Positions 1-5,971 of a DNA stretch of 10,170 nucleotides are shown one piece after another. Source of the stretch: JAAYZK01 sp964535025 (GTDB taxonomy: Bacteria > Planctomycetota > Phycisphaerae > SM23-33 > FEN-1343). Within the stretch, counting starts at the first letter, position 1. Every line of letters begins with the position of its first letter. The notes under the pieces are model-generated. The model searched no databases. It was not told where the DNA came from and worked only from the letters and a program-made list of their open reading frames with translations. The DNA lies in NCBI GenBank assembly GCA_964535025.1, contig CAZHRW010000026.1:1-10170 (forward strand). Reading direction: 5' to 3'. The position numbers and the translations under genes are program-made.

Positions 1-173
1 CTTTCTCTGTGTTGGCCCGCCTCCGCCAAGGCTTCGGCGTGCCAAGCCGTGCCCGCTGTGGCACAAGCCGTTGCCGTTGGTTCCTTTGCGTTCTTTGTGG
101 CCTTTGTGGCTCTCTTGGCCGTTCTGTTTGCGGCGACAAAGCAACCACGAAAACGGGAGGAGAAGATCGGCCC
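1..173. other. Left-edge intergenic stretch with short repeats
   Basis: No coding region is supportable here; open frames across it match no protein pattern I know and overlap the methyltransferase gene on the other strand. It holds a 9-nt tandem repeat (84-119, listed separately). It also holds GTGCCA (39-44) facing TGGCAC (59-64), a perfect 6-bp stem with a 14-nt loop, and a competing GGCTT (30-34) / AAGCC (44-48) pairing. The stretch lies just downstream of the minus-strand methyltransferase, so the inverted repeats could help end that transcript, but no clear T-run follows them on the minus strand. Confidence 0.6.
84..119. repeat. 9-nt tandem repeat, four degenerate units
   Basis: Four consecutive 9-mers read CTTTGCGTT, CTTTGTGGC, CTTTGTGGC and TCTCTTGGC on the plus strand (CACAAAG-type on the minus strand). 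The first 16 bases of the window look related (CTTTCTCTGTGTTGGC). The array is T-rich on one strand and stands out from the GC-rich surroundings. Short arrays of this kind occur between genes in many environmental bacterial genomes as far as I recall; their function is not established. Confidence 0.6.
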
Positions 174-929
174 CTACGTTTTCGTCCCCACATAGATACA
201 CCGGGGGCTCCGCGCGGTGTACGACGAGGCGTCGAAGTCGCCGAAGGCGGCGGTGAACGCCAGGCCGTGCGCGTCGCCGAGGGCGATCAGCTCGTGGAGG
301 GCGTAGAGGCGGACGCGGATGGTGTGCTCGGTCCGCTCCTTGCCGCGGACGAAGGTCCACCGGCTGGTCATGCGGCTGGTGGTCAGGTCGATTGTGGTCT
401 CGTCGATCACGTAGTTGCCCCGGCGGCCGCGCTTCTCGCGGGGCTTGTGGGTGGCGATGATCGCCTCGCGGTTGGCCACGTCGAGGATGAATCGCCCGCG
501 CGGCCGCAGGCTCGCGGCGGCGGCGGCGACGATGACGGCGTCGGCGGCGTCGGAGTCGAAGTAGCCGAAGCTCGTGAAGATGTTGATCGCCAGGTCGAAC
601 TCGCCCGGCGGGTCGAACGTGCGAATGTCGTCGCGGATGAAGCGGCAGCGGTCGGCCACGCCCTCCGACGCGGCCCGGGCGACGGCGGCGTCGATGTTCG
701 CTTCGGACAGGTCGACCCCCACCACCTCGCAGCCCCGCGCCGCCAGCGGGCGGGCGTGACGGCCGATCCCGCAACAGATGTCGAACACCCGCGGCGGCCG
801 GCCCTGAACGTCGCCGAGGCGGCCCTGGTCGTAGATGAAATCCACCTCGCGGGCCGGGACCTCCTCCAGGCGCGGCTCGTAGCGATACTTGAAGTAATCG
901 TGCTCGTAGAACCTCTTGAACCATTCCAT
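174..929 (-). CDS. Class I SAM-dependent methyltransferase, substrate unknown
   Basis: A 251-residue cytosolic protein expected to transfer a methyl group from S-adenosylmethionine; the acceptor cannot be told from sequence. Motif I is VFDICCGIGRHARPLA (residues 48-63). It is followed by the ribose-binding acidic residue in GVDLS (71-75), RDDI (99-102), and the post-motif strand FDLAINIFTSFGYF (111-124). The C-terminal half is a beta-rich segment of the kind seen in many small Methyltransf_25-type enzymes. The start is the ATG at 927-929 (MEWFKRFYEHDYF). The frame stays open far upstream, but that extension is antisense to the neighbouring gene and has no methyltransferase features. No Shine-Dalgarno sequence precedes the ATG, while a -10-like TACACT ends 6 nt before it, suggesting a leaderless message. 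It diverges from the glycosylation genes, so a shared pathway is not implied. Fold confidence is high, role unknown. Confidence 0.9.
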   Translation of the reverse strand: MEWFKRFYEHDYFKYRYEPRLEEVPAREVDFIYDQGRLGDVQGRPPRVFDICCGIGRHARPLAARGCEVVGVDLSEANIDAAVARAASEGVADRCRFIRDDIRTFDPPGEFDLAINIFTSFGYFDSDAADAVIVAAAAASLRPRGRFILDVANREAIIATHKPREKRGRRGNYVIDETTIDLTTSRMTSRWTFVRGKERTEHTIRVRLYALHELIALGDAHGLAFTAAFGDFDASSYTARSPRCIYVGTKT

Positions 930-935
930 GCCCCC

Positions 936-964
936 AGTGTAGGGGCCGTCGCGCCGCCGCTCAA
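936..964 (-). promoter_or_regulatory. Predicted sigma70-type promoter for the methyltransferase
   Basis: On the minus strand TTGAGC (964-959) and TACACT (941-936) are separated by exactly 17 nt, each matching 4 of 6 consensus positions. The -10 ends only 6 nt before the ATG at 929, so transcription would begin at or very near the start codon. That agrees with the missing ribosome binding site. Read by eye only. Confidence 0.45.
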
Positions 965-980
965 CGTTGCCGTTGGCCCC

Positions 981-1009
981 TTGTGAGCGTTTCGGCCAGC
1001 CGCTATACT
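981..1009 (+). promoter_or_regulatory. Predicted sigma70-type promoter for the Maf-like gene
   Basis: TTGTGA (981-986) and TATACT (1004-1009) are 17 nt apart, with 4/6 and 5/6 matches to consensus. The expected start of transcription is near 1016, giving a leader of about 28 nt before the ATG at 1044. AGGA (1032-1035) lies 8 nt before that ATG. A 10-bp palindrome, GCCGTACGGC (1015-1024), sits on the predicted start site and could be an operator. Confidence 0.55.
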
Positions 1010-1043
1010 CGCCGGCCGTACGGCTCGTAGCAGGACGCATGAC

Positions 1044-2945
1044 ATGGATGTCAGCATCGACGCCCAGCAGCAGCGGTGGCGGCGGAACCTCGAGGTCCTC
1101 CGCGAGGTCGCGCCCGCGCTGGCGACCCGCCTGGAGACGCTCGACGCCGACCGGCAGCTCACGCTCGACCCGACCGACAGCGGCTTCCTGGCCGCGCGGA
1201 TCACCGGCGCCGACGGCACGACCGTCGGCCTGGTCAGCCGGCGGGACCCCGTCACCGAGGCCCGCCGGTGGGTCGAGGGACGGCCGGGGGCCGAGGAGGC
1301 CAGGCACACCGTCGTCGTCGTGGGGTTCGCCCTGGGCTATCACGTCGCCGAGCTGCTCGAGCGGCATATCGGCGGGCTGGGGGTGGTCCTGGAGCCGTCG
1401 CTGGCGACGGTCGCCGCGGCGCTGCGCTGCCACGACTTCGCCGACGCGCTGCGGGTGCGGCGGCTGATGATCCTCGCCGAGGTGGACCGCGCGGCGATGC
1501 ACCGGCTGCTCGGCGGGCGGAACGTCGAGCTGACGCTCGGGACCCAACTGACCCAGCACCCCGCCACCGCCCGGGCCTTCCCCGACGCGTGCGGGCAACT
1601 GCAGCGGGACCTGTCGGACTACCTGCAGTACATCCGCTCGGCGCTGGGCACGTCGCTGCGGATCTCGGCGATCACGTGCGAGAATATCCTGGCCAACCTG
1701 CCGTACTACCTGCCCAACGCCGGCATCGACGAGTTGAAGGACCGCTTCCGCGGTCGTCCGGCCGTCTGCGTGGCCGCCGGGCCGTCGCTGCGGCGGGACC
1801 TGCACCGGCTGGCCGAGGCGAAGGGGCGGATGGTCATCCTCGCCGTCCAGACGGTCCTGCGGACGCTGCTGACGGCGGACATCCGGCCGGATTTCGTCAC
1901 GAGCCTGGACTACAGCCCGCTGTCGCGGCGGTTCTACGAGGGGCTCGGGCAACTCGACGATATCACGCTGATCGCCGACCCGAAGGTCAACGCCGTCGTC
2001 CCCGCCAGCTTCCCCGGGCCGATCCGGCTCTTCCGCAACGACTTCGCCGACGGCGTCCTGGCCGAGATCGCCGAGCCGCGCGACGCGCTGCCGACCGGGG
2101 CGACCGTCGCGCACCTGAACCTGTACTTCGCCCGCTACCTCGGCTGCGACCCGATCGTCCTGCTCGGGCAGGACCTGGGGTTCGGCGAGAACCTCTACTA
2201 CACGCCCGGCGTGCCCCTGCACCAGACATGGGCGCCGGAGCTGAACCGGTTCAATACGCTGGAGATGATGGAGTGGCAGCGGATCGTCCGCTTCCGCACC
2301 CATCTGCGCCGCGTGCCGTCCAACGACGGACGCGAAATCTACACCGACGCGCAGATGTTCACCTACCTCCAGCAGTTCGAGCGGGACGTCGCCGAAACCG
2401 ACGCGACCGTGATCAACGCCACGCCCGGCGGCGCCCGGATCGCCGGCGCGGAGGTGATGGCGTTCGACGAGGTCCTGCGCCGCTGGGCCGAGCCGTCCGA
2501 GCCGGTGGCGATCCCGCTGCCGGTCCGCCGGCGGGACGTCCGGGCGCGGTTCGCCCGGGCGATCGAGTGCATTGCCGGCCGCCGGCGGGAGCTGGACCGG
2601 ATGGCGGAGATCTGCCGGCAGGTGCTCGAGCCGCTGCGGCGGATGACCGACGCGCTGGACGACCCGAAGCGGTTCAACCGGCTGCACGAGCGGATGGACC
2701 CGTGGCGGCGGAAGATCGACTCGGTCCGCGGCGTCTACCGGCTGGTCGGCGATTTCGTCCGCCTGGCCGAGCTCAAGCGGGCCCAGGCCGACCTGGCCCT
2801 GGCGGCGCGGGACGTCGACGAGATCACCGAGCGCCGCGAGCAGTTGGCGCGGGACATCCAGTACGTCTCGCTGCTGGCCGAGGGCATCGAGCAGCTTCAC
2901 GAGGCCCTCGACCGGGCCGCCGTGCGATTGGAGCGGCTGCCATGA
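1044..2945 (+). CDS. DUF115/MptE-like Maf-family glycosyltransferase-like protein
   Basis: A 633-residue protein of the family (DUF115, 6-hydroxymethylpterin pyrophosphokinase MptE-like) that includes the Maf proteins needed in other bacteria to put nonulosonic acids on flagellin. An N-terminal Rossmann-like region carries GFALGYHVAELLER (about residue 94) and VVLEPS, as in Maf N-terminal domains. The central domain (about 215-410) shows the glycine-rich loop AVCVAAGPSL, then PDFVTSLDYSPL, then GATVAHLNLYFARYLG and the signature VLLGQDLGFGENLYY (about 372-386). The remaining roughly 150 residues look helical and charged, perhaps coiled coil. The ATG at 1044 has AGGA 8 nt upstream. The stop overlaps the next gene's ATG by four bases (ATGA), indicating translational coupling. 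The neuB and neuC genes downstream support a role in transferring a sialic-acid-like sugar to protein, probably flagellin; the acceptor is inferred. A pterin role (true MptE) is unlikely given the length and neighbours. Confidence 0.85.
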   Translation: MDVSIDAQQQRWRRNLEVLREVAPALATRLETLDADRQLTLDPTDSGFLAARITGADGTTVGLVSRRDPVTEARRWVEGRPGAEEARHTVVVVGFALGYHVAELLERHIGGLGVVLEPSLATVAAALRCHDFADALRVRRLMILAEVDRAAMHRLLGGRNVELTLGTQLTQHPATARAFPDACGQLQRDLSDYLQYIRSALGTSLRISAITCENILANLPYYLPNAGIDELKDRFRGRPAVCVAAGPSLRRDLHRLAEAKGRMVILAVQTVLRTLLTADIRPDFVTSLDYSPLSRRFYEGLGQLDDITLIADPKVNAVVPASFPGPIRLFRNDFADGVLAEIAEPRDALPTGATVAHLNLYFARYLGCDPIVLLGQDLGFGENLYYTPGVPLHQTWAPELNRFNTLEMMEWQRIVRFRTHLRRVPSNDGREIYTDAQMFTYLQQFERDVAETDATVINATPGGARIAGAEVMAFDEVLRRWAEPSEPVAIPLPVRRRDVRARFARAIECIAGRRRELDRMAEICRQVLEPLRRMTDALDDPKRFNRLHERMDPWRRKIDSVRGVYRLVGDFVRLAELKRAQADLALAARDVDEITERREQLARDIQYVSLLAEGIEQLHEALDRAAVRLERLP

Positions 2946-4513
2946 AGATCCTCGCACTGCTCTGGGCCGATCTCGACCGCGACTTCTTCGGCGCGCCGGG
3001 ACGGCTGGCGGCGGACCTGGCCGGACGGCCCGTCCTGGCGCGGACGGTCACCCGCCTCGGCCGCGTGCGGGGGCTGGACGGCATCGTGGTGGCGACGCCG
3101 CCGGCCCAGCGGGACCGCGTCGCGACGATGCTGACCGGCACGGGGGCGCAGATCATGGCCTACGAGCCCGTCGGCACCGTCCCCGAGGCCATCGGCCGCG
3201 CCCGGGCGTTCGGCCGGTACGGCTGGCGGGGCGGGGTGGCCGGGACGACCGTCTTCGACGAGTGGTTCGACCCCAATCTCGTGCTGGCCGTCTTCCGCCA
3301 GAGCGCCGCCGACGCGGTGCTGCTGACGGGCGCCGGCGCGGCCCTGCTGGAGGTCGGCTGGGTCGAGCGGCTGGTCGAACACCACCGCGCCGACGAGCGG
3401 CGCTCGGGCCTGGTCTTCAGCCAGGCGCCGGTCGGACTGGGCGGGGTGATCCTCAGCCGGGGGCTGTTCGCCAGGCTCGTCAAGGGCGAGTCCTACATCG
3501 GGCGCCTGCTCGCCTACGACCCCGCCGCGCCGGTGCGGGACCCGATCGCCGAGCCGTTCAACATCGCGCTGCCGGACGAGCTGATCAACACGCCCCGGCG
3601 GTTCCTCGCCGACAGCCCGCGGGGCCTGTGGCTGTGCGAGCGGATCCTCGACCAGGTCGGCCCCGCCGCCGACGGCGCGGCGGTCTGCCGGGCGGCCCAG
3701 GCGCTGGGGCCGGAGCCGTGGCCGCGGGAGGTGACGATCGAGCTGACCACCCGCCGGCCGCTGACCGACCGGCTCCGCCCGACGGCCGACCGGGCCGACC
3801 TGGAGGTCGCGACGATGGCCGAACTGCTGGACGGCCTGGCCGCGACGGCCGATATCAGTATTATGTTCGCCGGCGCCGGCGACCCGCTGGGGCACCCGCG
3901 GTGGGACGAGGCGGTCGCCGCGGCCCGCGCCGTCGGGCGGGTCGGCGTGGCGACCTACGGGATCGGCTTGGACGACGGCGTCATCGACCGGCTGATCGCC
4001 TCGGACCTGGACGTGGTCCAGGTGTACGTCGACGCCGTCGGCGAGGCCGCCTACCGCGCCGCCAAGACCGGCGGGGCGGCCGAGGCGGCGTGGGCGTGGA
4101 TCGAGCGGCTCGACGCCGCCCGCAAGGCCGCCGGCGCGACCGGGCCGTTCGTCGTGCCCACGATGCTCAAGACGCCCGAGGCGCTGGACGAGCAGGACGC
4201 CTTCTTCGAGCGGTGCCTGGCCACGACGGGCTGGGGCGTGATCGTCGAACCGACCGTCGGCGCCCATCGCGTCGCATCGATGGCCCCGCCCGTCCGCACG
4301 CCCTGCCGGCGGCTGGGGACCCGCCTGACGGTCCTCGCCGACGGGCGGGTCGTGCCCTGCGAGCAAGACCTCCGCGGCGCCTGCCCGCTGGGCGGGTCCA
4401 TCCTGGACGCCTGGACCGGCGACGCCCTGCGAGACCTGCGGCAGGCCCACGCCGACGGCCGGTGGGATCAACTCGACGTCTGTGCGGCCTGCGAGGAGTT
4501 TTTCCGTCCCTGA
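2942..4513 (+). CDS. Fusion: nucleotidyltransferase-like, cysteine-less radical-SAM-like barrel, SPASM-like tail
   Basis: A 523-residue protein with three recognisable parts. Residues 1 to about 235 resemble SpsF/NeuA-type nucleotidyltransferases (GRLAADLAGRPVLARTV at 20-36, then GIVVAT and a DEWFDP segment), but the usual GxxRLPGK loop is shortened and its lysine missing. Residues about 262-440 resemble a radical SAM barrel: TIELTTRRPLTDRLRP stands where the family has ELTTRCNLxCxxC, so the three cysteines read R272, D276 and R279. The later GAGDPLGHP (311-319) still matches the GGGEP motif. Residues 455-517 look like a SPASM cluster domain (C455, C473 in GRVVPCEQD, C481, CAAC at 514-517). 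Start: the ATG overlaps the upstream stop by 4 nt. It may bind nucleotide-sugar or act as a scaffold in glycan assembly beside the Maf-like protein, but no activity can be assigned. The domain reading is by eye; the N-terminal part is the least certain. Confidence 0.65.
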   Translation: MKILALLWADLDRDFFGAPGRLAADLAGRPVLARTVTRLGRVRGLDGIVVATPPAQRDRVATMLTGTGAQIMAYEPVGTVPEAIGRARAFGRYGWRGGVAGTTVFDEWFDPNLVLAVFRQSAADAVLLTGAGAALLEVGWVERLVEHHRADERRSGLVFSQAPVGLGGVILSRGLFARLVKGESYIGRLLAYDPAAPVRDPIAEPFNIALPDELINTPRRFLADSPRGLWLCERILDQVGPAADGAAVCRAAQALGPEPWPREVTIELTTRRPLTDRLRPTADRADLEVATMAELLDGLAATADISIMFAGAGDPLGHPRWDEAVAAARAVGRVGVATYGIGLDDGVIDRLIASDLDVVQVYVDAVGEAAYRAAKTGGAAEAAWAWIERLDAARKAAGATGPFVVPTMLKTPEALDEQDAFFERCLATTGWGVIVEPTVGAHRVASMAPPVRTPCRRLGTRLTVLADGRVVPCEQDLRGACPLGGSILDAWTGDALRDLRQAHADGRWDQLDVCAACEEFFRP

Positions 4514-4552
4514 CCGGCCGCCGGGCGAGAGCGGGACGGTGGGCGTTGAGCG

Positions 4553-4760
4553 TTGGGATCTGGGATCTGGATGTGAGACGCAGGAGACCTCAAATCCGAG
4601 ATCTAGGATTTGAGATCTGAAATTTAAGATTTGAGATCTGGGATTTGAGATCTGAAATCTGAGATTTGAGATTTGAATCCGGGATCCGAGGTTTGAGATC
4701 TGAAATTTGAGATTTGAAATCCCAGTTGGGATCCGAACCCTGAGTTGTCGGATTTGAGAG
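4553..4760. repeat. AT-rich degenerate 7-nt repeat tract (GATYTGA)
   Basis: About 200 nt built from variants of GATTTGA and GATCTGA with occasional single-base insertions. The 13-mer GATTTGAGATCTG occurs exactly at 4607-4619, 4628-4640 and 4642-4654, with a one-base variant at 4690-4702. Exact copies are 21 and 14 nt apart, multiples of seven. The tract is far richer in A and T than the flanking genes and contains several AGATCT palindromes. Because seven is not a multiple of three, it is not acting as a coding repeat. It separates the Maf-like/fusion pair from neuB/neuC. Confidence 0.85.
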
Positions 4761-4802
4761 TTGACGTTCCCGGTTGCCGATTCCAAGTTCGATGTTTTTC
4801 GC

Positions 4803-4853
4803 GGGTTCTTGACTTACCTATCGCACAGAAAGCACCAAGCGGTGCGAGAACCC
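4803..4853 (+). promoter_or_regulatory. Possible structured leader just before neuB
   Basis: Two nested perfect stems: GGGTTC (4803-4808) with GAACCC (4848-4853), and TCGCAC (4821-4826) with GTGCGA (4842-4847). They stack on the 3' side with no gap, leaving a one-sided 12-nt bulge (4809-4820) and a 15-nt apical loop. A competing hairpin, GCACC (4832-4836) with GGTGC (4841-4845) around an AAGC loop, uses the same 3' arm. The structure ends 7 nt before the neuB ribosome binding site (GGAG, 4861-4864). It matches no riboswitch class I recognise. I found no convincing promoter in this gap: TTGACG (4761-4766) and TTGACT (4809-4814) lack suitable -10 partners. Confidence 0.35.
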
Positions 4854-4873
4854 AGGGGGCGGAGACCGTTGCG

Positions 4874-5971
4874 ATGGTCAAAGCGAATCGATGGCCCCCC
4901 ACCGTCCGGGTCGGGCCCCGACGGGTGGGCGCGGGGGAGGGAACGTACATCATTGCCGAAGCCGGCGTGAACCACAACGGCGACCTGGCGATCGCCCTGG
5001 CGATGGTCGAGGCCGCGGCGGCCGCCGGCGCCGACGCCGTCAAGTTCCAGGCCTTCGACGCCGAGCGCCTGGTCACCCACGCCGCCGGCGTCGCCGACTA
5101 CCAGCCCGGAAGCTCCCAGCGGGAGATGCTCGCGGGGCTCCAACTGCAGCGCGAGGATTTCTGCGCGATCGCGTCCCAGTGTGCGGCGTCGGGGATCGAC
5201 CTGCTGGTCACCCCGTTCGGCCCCGACGACCTGGCGATGGTCCTCGAACTGGCGCCCCACGCGATCAAGGTGGCGTCGACGGACATCACCAACCACCCCT
5301 TCCTCGACGCGGTCGCCGCGACGGGCCTGCCGGTGATCCTCTCGACGGGCGCGTCGGACCTCGACGAGGTCGCCGCGGCGACCGACGTGCTGGCCGGGGC
5401 GGGCTGTGGCGAGCTGGTCCTGCTGCAGTGCGTCAGCAGCTACCCGACCCCGCTGTACGAGGCGAACCTGCTGGCGATCCACACGCTCGCCGAGCGGTTC
5501 GGCGCCCCGGTCGGCTACAGCGACCACACGACCGCCCTGGTGACCGGGCAACTGGCCGTCGCCGTCGGCGCGTGCATGCTGGAGAAGCATTTCACGCTCG
5601 ACCCGTCGATGTCCGGGCCCGATCACGCCTTCAGCCTGCGGCCGGTCGAGTTGACCGCCTACATCGCCCGCGCCCGCGGCGCCACGGCCGGCGAGCTGGA
5701 CGAGACGGCCCTGGACCCCCAGGAGCGCGACGCGCTGGGCAGCGGGGTCAAGCAGGTCTATCCGATCGAGCAGGACGTCCGCGCCGTCGCGCGGTCGTCG
5801 GTCACCGCCGCCGCGGCGATTCCCGCGGGCACGACGATCACCCGCGCGATGCTCGCCGTCAAGCGGCCCGGCGGGGGGATCGCCCCGGGCGAGATCGACT
5901 CGGTCGTCGGCCGCACCGCCGCCGTGGACATCGACGAAGACACCACGCTGACGCCGGACATGCTCCAGTGA
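4874..5971 (+). CDS. neuB: NeuB-family nonulosonic acid synthase
   Basis: A 365-residue cytosolic enzyme that condenses phosphoenolpyruvate with an N-acetylmannosamine-type sugar to give a nine-carbon acid (N-acetylneuraminate, or a legionaminic-type acid). The barrel carries the family motifs in order: IIAEAGVNHNGD (26-37), VKFQ (56-59), LLVTPFG (110-116), IKVASTDITNHPFLD (131-145), LSTGAS (156-161), LQCVSSYPTP (184-193), GYSDHTT (214-220) and EKHFTLD with GPDHAFSL (237-255). H218 and H239 match the conserved metal-binding histidines. Residues about 305-365 form the C-terminal SAF (antifreeze-like) domain with KRPGGGI (330-336), so the enzyme looks complete and of normal length. The ATG at 4874 was chosen because GGAG lies 9 nt upstream and the next conserved strand follows promptly; a longer in-frame reading would run into the 7-nt repeats. 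It overlaps neuC by 4 nt. The exact sugar cannot be told from sequence. Confidence 0.93.
   Translation: MVKANRWPPTVRVGPRRVGAGEGTYIIAEAGVNHNGDLAIALAMVEAAAAAGADAVKFQAFDAERLVTHAAGVADYQPGSSQREMLAGLQLQREDFCAIASQCAASGIDLLVTPFGPDDLAMVLELAPHAIKVASTDITNHPFLDAVAATGLPVILSTGASDLDEVAAATDVLAGAGCGELVLLQCVSSYPTPLYEANLLAIHTLAERFGAPVGYSDHTTALVTGQLAVAVGACMLEKHFTLDPSMSGPDHAFSLRPVELTAYIARARGATAGELDETALDPQERDALGSGVKQVYPIEQDVRAVARSSVTAAAAIPAGTTITRAMLAVKRPGGGIAPGEIDSVVGRTAAVDIDEDTTLTPDMLQ

Noticed and set aside
69..976. CGTTGCCGTTGG repeated at 69-80 and 965-976, flanking the methyltransferase
   Set aside because: A shared 12-mer is expected by chance in 10 kb of biased composition, and there are no terminal inverted repeats or transposase to suggest mobility.
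1044..2945. True MptE (pterin pyrophosphokinase) assignment
   Set aside because: Genuine MptE is a short archaeal enzyme; this is 633 residues with a Maf-type N-terminal region and lies beside sialic-acid genes.
930..2957. Very long minus-strand open frame extending upstream of the methyltransferase
   Set aside because: It is antisense to the Maf-like gene, is dominated by low-complexity R/P/Q/V residues, has no recognisable domain, and methyltransferase homology begins only at the ATG at 929.
4553..4760. CRISPR array
   Set aside because: Units are 7 nt and degenerate with no unique spacers, and no cas genes are present.
2897..4786. 629-codon minus-strand open frame opposite the fusion gene
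   Set aside because: It is a GC-bias shadow of the plus-strand gene, and its first part simply translates the 7-nt repeats (ISNLKFQ-like).
4745..4873. Longer NeuB start within or just after the repeat tract
   Set aside because: The extra residues match no NeuB family pattern, cross the repeat end and hairpin, and lack a ribosome binding site, whereas GGAG lies 9 nt before 4874.
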